A DNA stretch of 64,000 nucleotides from Thioclava atlantica (GTDB lineage Bacteria; Pseudomonadota; Alphaproteobacteria; Rhodobacterales; Rhodobacteraceae). Below the pieces are notes generated by a model, which saw only the letters and a list, made by a program, of their open reading frames with translations, did no database searches and was not told the DNA's origin. Position numbers and translations under genes: made by a program. Every line of letters starts with the position of its first letter. Within the stretch, counting starts at the first letter, position 1. Positions 25,583-34,207 of this stretch are shown piece after piece. Where the stretch lies: NCBI RefSeq assembly GCF_000737065.1, contig NZ_AQRC01000003.1, forward strand, positions 62,001 through 126,000. The letters are read 5' to 3'.

Positions 25583-26086
25583 ATGGCGCTGAGCGAAGAC
25601 TATCTGTACGCCGAGGACGTCCATCCGATCGACATCGTCGAGACGCTGGCCGAGGCCCATGAATGGGAATTCGACCGGGTCACCGACGACCAGATCGCGA
25701 TGGCGGTCGAGGGTCAGTGGCGAACCTACTCGATCACGCTGGCCTGGTCGCAGATGGACGAGACCCTGCGGTTGATCTGCACCTTCGAGATGGATCCGCC
25801 CCCGCGCCGCGAGGGTGCTCTCTACGAGCTCCTGAACCGGATCAACGATCGCGTCTGGACCGGCGCCTTCACCTTCTGGCCCGAACAGAGGCTGATGGTG
25901 TGGCGGCACGGTCTGGTGCTCTCGGGCGGGCAGATGCCGGGGCCCGAGCAGATCGACCGGCTGATCGGCGCCGCGGTCGTCGCCTCCGAGCGGTTCTACC
26001 CGGCCTTCCAGCTCGCGACCTGGGGCGAACGCGATCCCGAAGATGCGATGCAGGTGGCCATTGCGGAGGCTTATGGCCGCGCCTAA
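25583..26086 (+). CDS. YbjN-domain protein
   Basis: A 167-residue protein of the YbjN family (type III secretion chaperone-like fold). The N-terminal acidic half (HPIDIVETLAEAHEWEF) and strand-rich centre match the family. In Rhodobacterales it is usually found just before proC, as here. Homologues influence stress tolerance and motility in enterobacteria, but the molecular function is unknown. The start at 25583 (MALSEDY) has AGGGGGA upstream; the 27-bp gap to proC suggests an operon. Confidence 0.85.
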   Translation: MALSEDYLYAEDVHPIDIVETLAEAHEWEFDRVTDDQIAMAVEGQWRTYSITLAWSQMDETLRLICTFEMDPPPRREGALYELLNRINDRVWTGAFTFWPEQRLMVWRHGLVLSGGQMPGPEQIDRLIGAAVVASERFYPAFQLATWGERDPEDAMQVAIAEAYGRA

Positions 26087-26113
26087 TCTGCCCCCCGAAC
26101 CAAAGGGGGAAGC

Positions 26114-26926
26114 ATGAGTTTCGAGACGATTTCCGAACGTGGTCTGGTCATTCTGGGATGCGGTCGCATGGGCGGCGCGATCCTCGAGGGCCTTCTGAAG
26201 GGCGGTCTGCCCGCGAACGCCGTCTGGGTCATCGACCCGAATCCCTCCGGCTGGCTCACGGGCACCGGCGTTCATCTCAACACCGAATTGCCGGCCGAGC
26301 CTGCGGTCGTCCTGCTCGCGGTGAAGCCGCAGATGATGGCCGATGCGCTGCCGCAACTTCAGGCGATGGCGGGAGGCGATACGCTCTTCGTGACGGTGGC
26401 CGCCGGGATCACCATGGAAGGATATGAGCGGATGCTCGGGGGCGAGACCCGCCTCGTGCGCGCCATGCCCAACACCCCGGCCGCGATCGGGCGCGGCGTG
26501 ACCGCGATCGTCGGCAACCCGAAGGCGATGACGGGCGATCTCGATACGGCCGAGGCGCTGATGTCGGCGGTGGGCCAGGTCGTGCGGCTTGAAAACGAAG
26601 GGCAGATGGATGCGGTGATCGGGGTCTCGGGCTCGGGGCCCGCCTACGTCTTCCACCTGATTGAGGTGATGGCCGCGGCGGGCGAGGCCGAAGGGCTCGC
26701 GCCCGAACTGGCGCTGCAACTCGCGAAGGCCACGGTGGCGGGCGCGGGCGCGCTGGCCGAGCAAAGCGACGAGACGCCCTCGAAGCTGCGCGAGAACGTC
26801 ACCTCCCCGGGCGGCACGACCGCGGCCGCGCTCGAGGTGCTGATGGACCCGCAAACCGGGATGCCGCCGCTGATGCGCCGCGCCGTCGCGGCCAATATCG
26901 CGCGCAACCGGGAGCTGGGGAAATGA
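26114..26926 (+). CDS. proC: Pyrroline-5-carboxylate reductase
   Basis: A 270-residue ProC, the last step of proline synthesis. The N-terminal Rossmann motif is GCGRMGGAIL. The conserved RAMPNTPAAIGRGVTA block and the C-terminal SPGGTTAAALEVL, at the dimer/catalytic helix, are present. AAGGGGG precedes the start. It overlaps csaA by 4 bp and heads the run proC-csaA-hydroxyacid dehydrogenase. Confidence 0.95.
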   Translation: MSFETISERGLVILGCGRMGGAILEGLLKGGLPANAVWVIDPNPSGWLTGTGVHLNTELPAEPAVVLLAVKPQMMADALPQLQAMAGGDTLFVTVAAGITMEGYERMLGGETRLVRAMPNTPAAIGRGVTAIVGNPKAMTGDLDTAEALMSAVGQVVRLENEGQMDAVIGVSGSGPAYVFHLIEVMAAAGEAEGLAPELALQLAKATVAGAGALAEQSDETPSKLRENVTSPGGTTAAALEVLMDPQTGMPPLMRRAVAANIARNRELGK

Positions 26927-27258
26927 CAATCAGCTTCGACGATTTCCTGAAGGTCGATATCCGGGTCGGCCGTATCGTGAAGGCAGAGCCCTTCCCCGAG
27001 GCGCGCAAACCCGCGATCAAGCTCTGGGTGGATTACGGCGACGAGATCGGGGTGAAGAAAAGTTCGGCCCAGATCACCACCCATTACAGCCCCGACGACC
27101 TCGTGGGCCGTCAGGTTCTGGGCGTCGTCAATTTCCCGCCGCGCCAGATCGGCCCCTTCATGTCCGAGGCTCTGGTGCTCGGCATCCCGGATGCCGATGG
27201 CGAGGTGGTTCTGCTGCGTCCCGATCAGGACGTGCCGATCGGTGGAAGGATGTTCTGA
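26923..27258 (+). CDS. csaA: CsaA-type tRNA-binding protein
   Basis: A 111-residue OB-fold protein of the CsaA group, related to the tRNA-binding domain of MetRS and Trbp111. The motif DFLKVDIRVGRIVKAEPFPEARKP and the end VPIGGRMF are diagnostic. The family binds tRNA and has been described as a secretion chaperone in Bacillus. It overlaps proC by 4 bp at its start, and its TGA shares a base with the next ATG. Confidence 0.92.
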   Translation: MTISFDDFLKVDIRVGRIVKAEPFPEARKPAIKLWVDYGDEIGVKKSSAQITTHYSPDDLVGRQVLGVVNFPPRQIGPFMSEALVLGIPDADGEVVLLRPDQDVPIGGRMF

Positions 27259-28208
27259 TGAAATTGCTGGTGACCCGAAAACTGACCGACGCGGTCGAGG
27301 CCCGAGTGGCCCGCGAATTCGACGCAACCTTCCGCAACGGCGCGGCCCCGATGAGCGAAGAGGAAGCGCATCAGGCGCTTGCCGATTACGATGCGCTTCT
27401 CGTGACGTTGGGCGACAAGCTCAGCGCGACCGCCTTTGCCGACATGCCGCGCGCGAAGATCGTCGCGAATTTCGGCGTCGGTTACAATCATATCGACGTC
27501 GCTGCGGCGCAGGCGAAGGGCCTCACCGTGACCAATACGCCCGGCGCCGTGACCGATGCGACCGCCGATATCGCGGTGATGCTGATCCTGATGAGTGCGC
27601 GGCGTGCCAGCGCGGGGGAACGCTTCGTACGCCGGGGCGACTGGACCGGCTGGACGCCGACGCAATTCCTTGGCCATCACGTCTCGGGCAAGCGCGTGGG
27701 CATCGTCGGCATGGGACGGATCGGCACGGCGATCGCGAAGCGCTGCCATTACGGCTTCGGCATGGAGGTTCTCTTCACCAAGCGCACCCCCCTGCCCGAC
27801 CCGGGCCTGCCCGCCCGCCAGGTGGAACAGGACGAATTGTTGAAATCCTGCGATTTCGTCGTCGTCGCCGTGCCCGCAAGCCCTGCGACGCATCACCTGA
27901 TCGGCGCGGAGGAGATCGCAAAAATGCAATCTCACGCCCACCTCATCAACATCGCCCGCGGCGATATCGTGGACGAGGCCGCGCTGATCGCGGCGCTGCA
28001 GGAAAACCGGATCGCAGGCGCGGGGCTCGATGTCTATGAGCGTGAGCCCTATGTGCCCGAGGCTCTGCGCGAGATGGAGAACGTGACGCTGCTGCCCCAT
28101 CTGGGCACCGCGGCGCTTGAGGTGCGCGACGCGATGGGCCATATGGCGGTCGACAATCTCGTGGCCTTTCGCGACGGCAAGGAGCCTCCCAACCGGGTGA
28201 GCGCTTGA
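27258..28208 (+). CDS. D-2-hydroxyacid dehydrogenase (glycerate/glyoxylate reductase-like)
   Basis: A 316-residue NAD(P)-dependent D-isomer 2-hydroxyacid dehydrogenase. The nucleotide-binding motif is GIVGMGRIGTAIAKR (about 150). The catalytic trio is Arg in NIARGDIVDE, Glu in YEREP and His in LLPHLGTAA. The substrate site NFGVGYNHID resembles glyoxylate/hydroxypyruvate reductases and D-glycerate dehydrogenases, so glyoxylate or hydroxypyruvate is the likely substrate. It starts inside the csaA stop (TGATG). Confidence 0.87.
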   Translation: MKLLVTRKLTDAVEARVAREFDATFRNGAAPMSEEEAHQALADYDALLVTLGDKLSATAFADMPRAKIVANFGVGYNHIDVAAAQAKGLTVTNTPGAVTDATADIAVMLILMSARRASAGERFVRRGDWTGWTPTQFLGHHVSGKRVGIVGMGRIGTAIAKRCHYGFGMEVLFTKRTPLPDPGLPARQVEQDELLKSCDFVVVAVPASPATHHLIGAEEIAKMQSHAHLINIARGDIVDEAALIAALQENRIAGAGLDVYEREPYVPEALREMENVTLLPHLGTAALEVRDAMGHMAVDNLVAFRDGKEPPNRVSA

Positions 28209-28215
28209 CCTTTGC

Positions 28216-28245
28216 CCTCCTTGGCCGGACTGTCGGTCAAGGAGG
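28216..28245 (+). promoter_or_regulatory. Hairpin masking the ribosome-binding site of the KASIII gene
   Basis: CCTCCTTGGCCG (28216-28227) pairs with CGGTCAAGGAGG (28234-28245), giving a 12-bp stem with one G-U and a 6-base loop. The 3' arm contains AAGGAGG, the Shine-Dalgarno of the gene starting at 28251. The 5' arm begins 8 bases after the stop of the dehydrogenase gene, where a terminating ribosome would melt it. There is no T-run after the hairpin, so it is not a typical terminator. Confidence 0.65.
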
Positions 28246-28250
28246 AAGCG

Positions 28251-29369
28251 ATGCATCAAGCCGTCATCACCGGAACCGGGGTCTTCACCCCCGAGAACGT
28301 CATCACCAATGCGGAACTGGTCGCGGCCTTCAACGCCTATGCCGACCGGTTCAACGCCGAGAACGCCGAGGCGATCGCATCGGGAGAGATCGCGCCGAAG
28401 GAGCACAGTTCCGAGGAGTTCATCCTCAAGGCTTCCGGCATCGAACAGCGCTACGTGATGGACAAGGAAGGCGTGCTCGATCCCGCACGGATGTATCCGC
28501 GACTGCGCCAGCGCTCGGATGACGAGCCCTCGATCATGGCCGAAATCGCGCTGGATGCCTGCCACAAGGCGCTCGAGATGGCGGGCCGCAACGGGGAGGA
28601 CGTCGACCTCGTGATCTGTGCGGCGTCGAACATGGAACGCCCCTACCCGGCCATCGCAATCGAGATCCAGAAACTGCTCGGCGCGGGCGGCTTTGCCTTC
28701 GACATGAACGTGGCATGTTCCTCGGCCACATTCGGTATCCAGGCCGCGGCCGACATGGTCCGGACTGGCTCGGTGCGCCGCGCGCTGGTGGTGAACCCGG
28801 AGATCACCTCCGGGCATCTCGAATGGCGCGACCGCGACTGCCATTTCATCTTCGGCGATGTCGCGACCGCCACCCTGATCGAACGGCGCGAGGATGCGCC
28901 CCACGGTTTCCTGATCCGCTCGACCCGCTGCGCCACCGAATTCTCGAACAACATCCGCAACAATAACGGCTTCCTGCGCCGCAGTCGGCCCGACGGCGTG
29001 GCCGACCGGCGCGACATGCAGTTCATGCAGGAGGGCCGGAAGGTCTTCAAGGAAGTGATGCCGCTGGTCGCCGGGCATATCCTCGGGCACCTGTCGGAAA
29101 CCGGCGTGAAACCCGAAGACCTGCGCCGTCTGTGGCTCCATCAGGCGAACAAGACGATGAACGATTTCCTGGGCCGCAAGGTTCTGGGCCGCGAGCCGGA
29201 GCCGGGCGAACAGCCCAACATCCTGCAGGATTACGCCAACACCTCTTCGGCCGGGTCGATCATTGCATTTGCCAAGTATTCCGACGATTTCACGCCCGGC
29301 GATCTGGGTGTGATCTGCTCCTTCGGTGCGGGCTACTCGGTGGGGTCGATCGTGGTCGAACGGATCTAG
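28251..29369 (+). CDS. Beta-ketoacyl-ACP synthase III-like enzyme (long FabH branch)
   Basis: A 372-residue thiolase-fold condensing enzyme with the catalytic triad Cys156 (NVACSSATFG), His297 (LHQANKTMND) and Asn330 (YANTSSAGS). At 372 residues it is longer than housekeeping FabH (about 320), with extra sequence near residues 30-95 and 310-325. It belongs to the extended KASIII group seen in many Proteobacteria, which may start fatty acid synthesis or act on other acyl chains. AAGGAGG precedes ATG 28251 but is folded into a hairpin. Its TAG stop overlaps the stop of the convergent tdk. Confidence 0.88.
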   Translation: MHQAVITGTGVFTPENVITNAELVAAFNAYADRFNAENAEAIASGEIAPKEHSSEEFILKASGIEQRYVMDKEGVLDPARMYPRLRQRSDDEPSIMAEIALDACHKALEMAGRNGEDVDLVICAASNMERPYPAIAIEIQKLLGAGGFAFDMNVACSSATFGIQAAADMVRTGSVRRALVVNPEITSGHLEWRDRDCHFIFGDVATATLIERREDAPHGFLIRSTRCATEFSNNIRNNNGFLRRSRPDGVADRRDMQFMQEGRKVFKEVMPLVAGHILGHLSETGVKPEDLRRLWLHQANKTMNDFLGRKVLGREPEPGEQPNILQDYANTSSAGSIIAFAKYSDDFTPGDLGVICSFGAGYSVGSIVVERI

Positions 29370-29965
29370 CGGCCGGTCTCGGCCAGGTCCTCGCCCATCG
29401 CGGCGCGCCAATGCCGGCGGCACAGGCTGACATAGGTCTCGTTGCCGCCGATCTGGACCTGATCGCCGTCGCGAAGGGCCTGCCCGTCCGGTCCCATACG
29501 CACCACCATCGTCGCCTTCTTGCCGCAATGGCAGATCGTGCGAACCTCGCGCATCTCGTCGGCCAGAGCGAGAAGCGCGGCGGAGCCGGGGAAAAGCTTG
29601 CCCTGGAAGTCCACCCGCAGCCCGTAGCACATCACAGGCACGTGCAGATCGTCGACCGCGCGGGCCAGTTGCCAGACCTGCTCCTCAGTAAGAAATTGCG
29701 CTTCATCGACAAAAATGCAGGCACAGGGGCCCGCATCGAGCTTCGACTTGATCATTTCGAACATATCGGTCTCGACATCGAACGAGGCAGCCTCCGCCCC
29801 GATTCCGATCCGGCTCGCGATCCGGCCGGCCCCCGCGCGATCATCGAGGCGGGCCGTGACGAGCAGAGTCTGCATCCCGCGCTCGATATAGTTATGGGAG
29901 GCCTGCAAGAGGATCGTGCTCTTGCCTGCATTCATGGTCGAGTAGTGGAAATAGAGCTTGGCCAT
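29366..29965 (-). CDS. tdk: Thymidine kinase
   Basis: A 199-residue type II thymidine kinase, phosphorylating thymidine to dTMP in salvage. The P-loop is STMNAGKST (residues 9-17), Walker B is FVDEAQFL, and structural zinc ligands lie at CHCGKK and CRRHW. The start at ATG 29965 (MAKLYFHYS) gives the family length; the frame stays open further upstream but without homology. Its TAG and that of the KASIII gene overlap in one CTAG. Confidence 0.94.
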   Translation of the reverse strand: MAKLYFHYSTMNAGKSTILLQASHNYIERGMQTLLVTARLDDRAGAGRIASRIGIGAEAASFDVETDMFEMIKSKLDAGPCACIFVDEAQFLTEEQVWQLARAVDDLHVPVMCYGLRVDFQGKLFPGSAALLALADEMREVRTICHCGKKATMVVRMGPDGQALRDGDQVQIGGNETYVSLCRRHWRAAMGEDLAETGR

Positions 29966-29999
29966 GGCCTGAAATAGCCCGTGCATCAGGGCGGGGCAA

Positions 30000-30037
30000 G
30001 GCTCCACCGGGCGGCATTTCTTCCGCCCGGCGGAGCC
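30000..30037. repeat. Long imperfect hairpin upstream of tdk
   Basis: A 15-bp stem with one mismatch: 30000-30014 (GGCTCCACCGGGCGG) against 30023-30037, with an 8-base loop. It lies in the 224-bp divergent gap between tdk and the HTH-like gene, 35 bases upstream of the tdk ATG. No T-run follows on either strand. It may be a 5' UTR structure of tdk mRNA; the rest of the gap shows nothing else recognisable. Confidence 0.45.
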
Positions 30038-30189
30038 CGCCGCCCCGGGTTTGAAGGGGTTGATGCCCGGGGCGAACTCGCAATTCGCCGTCGGCTTTCT
30101 CCGCGCCGTCCGACAGTAATCATGTGACAAATTTTCGACTTCGGCTTTAATGGGAAAGCAGTGACAGCTTTCCCCCTCGGAGACACAGA

Positions 30190-30651
30190 ATGAGCGACCG
30201 CATCGGCTCCTACCTCAAGAAACACAGCGAAGCTCTGGTGAAGGAGATCGGGATCGAGAAGGCTGCGGAGATCTGCGGCAAGTCGAAAGCGACGCTCGGC
30301 CGGTACTACTCGAACGACCCGGACAATGCCGAGAGGTACATGCCGGTCGACGTGGCGGCGCGGCTCGAGGCGGAAGCGGATTTCCCTCACATGACGGTGG
30401 CGCTCGCCGATCTCGCCGGTGTCACCGTGAGCTGGAACGAGGCCAACCGGAATGCCTCGGAGGGCAATATAAATTCCGACGTCGTTGCGCTGAGCCAGCG
30501 CTTCGCGATGCTGATGGCCGAATATCACCTCTCGATCGCCGACGGGACGATCAGCCTCAACGAGGCCAAGCGGATGCTGAAGGAAGCGCAGGCGCTGCAG
30601 GAGGTCCTGCTCCAGGTGAAGCTGAAGCTCGAGGAAGGCGCGACCCTCTAG
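30190..30651 (+). CDS. Helix-turn-helix-like protein of unknown function
   Basis: A 153-residue protein. The N-terminal third (KEIGIEKAAEICGKSKATLGRYYS) looks like a helix-turn-helix: an alpha-helix, a tight turn at CGKS and a recognition helix. The C-terminal third is long and amphipathic (SLNEAKRMLKEAQALQEVLLQVKLKLEE), likely a coiled coil for dimerisation. It resembles small phage-CII-like regulators, but no phage genes are nearby. It stands alone between tdk and dtd; CCCTCGGAGAC precedes the start. DNA binding is inferred only. Confidence 0.72.
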   Translation: MSDRIGSYLKKHSEALVKEIGIEKAAEICGKSKATLGRYYSNDPDNAERYMPVDVAARLEAEADFPHMTVALADLAGVTVSWNEANRNASEGNINSDVVALSQRFAMLMAEYHLSIADGTISLNEAKRMLKEAQALQEVLLQVKLKLEEGATL

Positions 30652-30671
30652 GGCCGGTCGGCGCTGTCCAT

Positions 30672-31097
30672 TCAGATCGTGACGGGGCCGTCATTGAGCA
30701 GCGCGACCTTCATGTCCGCGCCGAATTCACCGGTCCCGACCGGCAGGCCGAGTTTTCCCAGATGGTTCGCGAACTGCTCGTAGAGATGCTTGCCCTCCTC
30801 GGGCGGCGCGGCGGCGGAAAAGCCCGGACGGTTGCCGCGCGACGTGTCGGCGGCGAGGGTGAACTGGCTCACGACGAGGCAGGCCCCACCCACATCACCG
30901 ACCGACAGGTTCATCTTCCCCGCCTCGTCCTTGAAGATGCGCAGCTTGGAGACGCGCTCGGCGAGTTTCATCGCCGCAGCCTCGTCATCGCCCGCCATCG
31001 CACAGACGAGGATCAGCAGCCCCTGTTCGATTTCTGCAATTCTTTGCCCCGAAACCGTCACCGAGGCACTGGAAACCCGTTGGATCAGTGCTCTCAT
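30672..31097 (-). CDS. dtd: D-aminoacyl-tRNA deacylase
   Basis: A 141-residue DTD, which hydrolyses D-aminoacyl-tRNA and mischarged Gly-tRNA(Ala). The motifs [13 protein letters not shown], the active-site SQFTLAAD and the cross-subunit NDGPVT at the C-terminus are present, although the canonical glycine-cis-proline (GP) motif is followed by only two residues. It overlaps the PfkB kinase gene by 4 bp and is the downstream gene of that pair. Confidence 0.94.
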   Translation of the reverse strand: MRALIQRVSSASVTVSGQRIAEIEQGLLILVCAMAGDDEAAAMKLAERVSKLRIFKDEAGKMNLSVGDVGGACLVVSQFTLAADTSRGNRPGFSAAAPPEEGKHLYEQFANHLGKLGLPVGTGEFGADMKVALLNDGPVTI

Positions 31098-32017
31098 GCG
31101 AGCTCCTCGGCCCAGGGCGGGTTGGCCCCGGCGCGGCTCACGACGACGGCCGCGGCCGCGACGCCCAGTTCGAGGCAGGCGCGCATCAGGCTCTCATCGG
31201 CGGCGGCGATCGCCGCCTTGTCGAGCGCCCCGGCGCGCTCAAGCGCCGCGAGCACGCCGGCATTGAACGTATCCCCGGCGCCCACCGTGTCGACCACCTC
31301 GACCTTGCGCGCGGGCACGAAGACCTCCTGCCCGGCCGCGAAGCCATGCGCGCCGGTGGCGCCCTCGGTGACGAAGACCAGCTTGGGACCGCGTTCGAGA
31401 AGACCCCGCGCGAGATCGGCGATGGTGCCCGATCCGTCGAGCCAGCGCAGATCCTCGTCGGAGAGCTTCACGATATCGGCCACGGCGATCATCCGGTCGA
31501 GCCGCGCGCGATAGGCGGCCTCGTCGCGGATGAAACCGGGCCGGATATTCGGGTCGATCATTGTGAGCCGCCTCGGCGCCTCGCGCAGCATCAGCGCCTC
31601 ATAGGCCGCCCCGCAGGGATCGACGGGGAGCGAGATGCCCCCGAAGAACATCGCGCTCACCTCGGCCGGGATCTCGGGAATATCCTCGATCCGCAGCATC
31701 CGGCCGGCGGTATTCTCGTCGTAGAAAGCATAGCTCGCATGGCCGTCCGTCAGCGTCACGAAAGCAAGCGTGGTAGGCCGGTCGGAACGCACCGCAAGCC
31801 CGGCATCGACGCCGCTTTCAGACAGCGAGCGGATCAGCATCTGGCCGAACAGATCCTCGGAGAGCCCCGACAGGAAGCCCGACCGCGCACCAAGGCGCCC
31901 CAGGGCGATCGCGGTGTTGAACACCGCCCCGCCCGGATAGGGCGCGAAACCCGCCTCTCCTTGCGCCGTCTCCCGCGGCAGCATGTCGATCAGCGCTTCG
32001 CCACAGCTCAGGATCAT
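31094..32017 (-). CDS. PfkB-family carbohydrate kinase (fructokinase-like)
   Basis: A 307-residue ribokinase-fold sugar kinase. The N-terminal [15 protein letters not shown] and the C-terminal [14 protein letters not shown], with the catalytic Asp in GAGD, are the two PfkB signatures. The start [13 protein letters not shown] is typical of fructokinases in Rhodobacterales, so fructose is the likely substrate. No sugar transporter is adjacent. It overlaps dtd by 4 bp. Confidence 0.88.
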   Translation of the reverse strand: MILSCGEALIDMLPRETAQGEAGFAPYPGGAVFNTAIALGRLGARSGFLSGLSEDLFGQMLIRSLSESGVDAGLAVRSDRPTTLAFVTLTDGHASYAFYDENTAGRMLRIEDIPEIPAEVSAMFFGGISLPVDPCGAAYEALMLREAPRRLTMIDPNIRPGFIRDEAAYRARLDRMIAVADIVKLSDEDLRWLDGSGTIADLARGLLERGPKLVFVTEGATGAHGFAAGQEVFVPARKVEVVDTVGAGDTFNAGVLAALERAGALDKAAIAAADESLMRACLELGVAAAAVVVSRAGANPPWAEELA

Positions 32018-32092
32018 CGGGGCCTCCTCGCCTTGATATCGCTAACACAGCTACACGCACGGGGTGCGACGGGCAATCCCCTGCCCCTCGGA

Positions 32093-34207
32093 TCAGGCTT
32101 TCGTAGGGCCGCCGGTCGGACGGTTGCGCCCTTCGACGAGCCATGCGCCGAGGGTGAGGAGCCCGGCGAGCAAGAGCCAGGCCCAGGCGGGCAGCACGGG
32201 CTGGACACGGATATCCGTCGTCGCGCTCGCCCCGCGCGGGGTGATCCCGATCCAGCCGCGCCCCGCCGAGGGACGCCCGGCGCGCACCTCGCGGATACGC
32301 GGGATGCCCTCCTCGAGCCGGGTCACGCCACCCCCCGAGGCCTCGACGGCCTTGGCGAGCGGATCGCCGCTCGCGATGGTCTGCTCGAATTCGCGCGGGC
32401 TGGCAGGGCCCATCGCGACGACCCGCTCGAGATCGCCGTCGCGCAGGCGGTAGAGCCCCGGCTCGGGCGCGGTCCAACGCGTGGTGAAACGGCCCGGTGC
32501 GGTTTCCGAAAGCGTGACCTCTTCGGTCGATCCATCCGGCAGCGTGATCGTGACCGGGGGAACCGTGTCCTTCATCGACCGCCGCACGATCCGCATCGAA
32601 AGCGCGCCCGGGTCGATCTCGGCATAGAGCGCCTCTTCCTCCAGCTCGGGTTCCTTCATCTCCCAATGGGCGATCCGGCGCAGCAATTCGAGCTGCGGCC
32701 CGCCCCCGTCATAGCCCCGATCCCAGAGCCAGGCCTGATCCGAGGCGAGAAGGGCCACGCGCCCCTTGCCCTCGCGCGACAGCACGAGGAGCGGCTTTCC
32801 CTCCGCCCCCGACATAACGACCTCGCCGGTCGGGTCGGAAAGCTCGATCTGGCGCAGCCAGTGGCCCCAATGCGGCCCCTTGTCCTCGCCCTCCCCTTCG
32901 GGTTTCGGCGCCCCCTTGAGGCCCGCGGTGACCGGATGGCGCAGACCCAGTTCGGTCGGGCGCGGCAGGAAGCTTTCGGACATCACGCGGCCGGTGGGGC
33001 GCGCGGGCATGATGGTGCCGAGACTGGTCTGGAAGAGGCTCTCGACGGTCGCGAATTCCGGCCCGGCGGCGACGAGGATCGCGCCCCCGCGCTCGACGTA
33101 ATCCTTGATATTGTCGAAATAGGCCGAGGGCAGGATACCGCGCGCGCCGTAGCGGTCGAAGATGATCAGGTCGAACTCGTCGATCTTGTCGATGAAGAGT
33201 TCCTGCGTCGGGAAGGCGATCAGCGAGAGCTCCGACACCGGCACGCCGTCCTGCTTCTCCGGCGGGCGCAGGATGGTGAAATGCACCAGATCCACGCCGG
33301 CATCCGACTTGAGAAGATTGCGCCAGGTACGCTCGCCCGCATGGGGTTCGCCCGAGACGAGAAGCACCCGCAACCGGTCGCGTACCCCGTTGATCTGCAC
33401 GGTGGCGGTGTTGTTGCGGTCGGTCAGCTCGCCCTTGGTAGGCGCAAGCGTGAACTGCACCACGTTCTGTCCGCCATGTTCGAGCGTCAGCGGCAGTTCC
33501 AGATCGCGATTGGTGCGCACCGTATATTTCTTCGGGTTCTTGCCATCGATCGAGATCGTCAGATCGGCGGTGCCATTGGTCGAAGAGGGCACCGCGCCCA
33601 TATCCTCGATCTTCAGCTTGATCGAGGTTTCCTCGCCGATGATGCCGAAGGTCGGCGCGGTCTCGATCAGGACGCGGCGGTCCCAGTCGGTGCGCTTGCC
33701 GGTCAGCAGCAGTTGCAGCGGCGCGGGAAGATCCGGCGCGAGTTGCGCATCATGCGCCTGACCGTCGGTGACCATCAGCGCCCCCGCCACCCGCGCGCGC
33801 GGCTCGGAGGCAAGCGCCTCGGCGAGTGCGGAGCCCAGCTCCGTGCCCGCATTGTCGGCCCCGTCCGGTACCGTGATCCGGCGCGTCTCGACATTGGGCA
33901 TCGCGTCGAGCTGGGCCTGAAGGGAAGCCACCGCCTGATCGGTCTGCTGCGCCCGGTCCGAGAGCCGCTGTGAGGCGGATCGGTCGTCGATCAGCAGCAC
34001 GATATCGGACAGCGGCGTCGTTTCCTCGCGTTGCAGCGAAGGCTGCACGATCGCGGCAAGCAGAACCAGCGCGGCGAGCGCGCGCAACGCCCAGCCCCGC
34101 AGCCCGCGCCAGAGCGCGAGAACGAGGAAGACGCCCGCCACGGCAGCCGCGCCCCAGATCACCGGCCAAGGCAGCAGCGGCGCGAAGATGATCGACAGCC
34201 CGTTCAT
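32093..34207 (-). CDS. Large membrane protein, VWA/glutamine-amidotransferase-like (MoxR operon)
   Basis: A 704-residue protein with two N-terminal membrane helices (about 14-55), a VWA-like segment with a degenerate metal site (LLIDDRSAS), a beta-sandwich middle, and a class I amidotransferase-like fold (about 280-420; LLVSGEPHAGERTW, RGGAILVAAGPEF). It ends with a single C-terminal helix (AWLLLAGLLTLGAWL). No catalytic Cys is evident, so amidotransferase activity is unlikely. It is the last gene of the four-gene moxR operon and overlaps the preceding gene by 4 bp. It probably sits in the inner membrane with a large periplasmic body. Confidence 0.75.
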   Translation of the reverse strand: MNGLSIIFAPLLPWPVIWGAAAVAGVFLVLALWRGLRGWALRALAALVLLAAIVQPSLQREETTPLSDIVLLIDDRSASQRLSDRAQQTDQAVASLQAQLDAMPNVETRRITVPDGADNAGTELGSALAEALASEPRARVAGALMVTDGQAHDAQLAPDLPAPLQLLLTGKRTDWDRRVLIETAPTFGIIGEETSIKLKIEDMGAVPSSTNGTADLTISIDGKNPKKYTVRTNRDLELPLTLEHGGQNVVQFTLAPTKGELTDRNNTATVQINGVRDRLRVLLVSGEPHAGERTWRNLLKSDAGVDLVHFTILRPPEKQDGVPVSELSLIAFPTQELFIDKIDEFDLIIFDRYGARGILPSAYFDNIKDYVERGGAILVAAGPEFATVESLFQTSLGTIMPARPTGRVMSESFLPRPTELGLRHPVTAGLKGAPKPEGEGEDKGPHWGHWLRQIELSDPTGEVVMSGAEGKPLLVLSREGKGRVALLASDQAWLWDRGYDGGGPQLELLRRIAHWEMKEPELEEEALYAEIDPGALSMRIVRRSMKDTVPPVTITLPDGSTEEVTLSETAPGRFTTRWTAPEPGLYRLRDGDLERVVAMGPASPREFEQTIASGDPLAKAVEASGGGVTRLEEGIPRIREVRAGRPSAGRGWIGITPRGASATTDIRVQPVLPAWAWLLLAGLLTLGAWLVEGRNRPTGGPTKA

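Noticed and set aside
28216-28245. Terminator between the dehydrogenase and KASIII genes
   Set aside because: There is no T-run after the stem, and the 3' arm is the ribosome-binding site of the next gene.
27225-29630. 801-codon frame on the minus strand across three genes
   Set aside because: It spans the opposite strand of the hydroxyacid dehydrogenase and KASIII genes and part of tdk; no homology.
30190-30651. Prophage remnant
   Set aside because: The HTH-like gene is phage-CII-like at most; no integrase, structural gene or attachment repeat is near.
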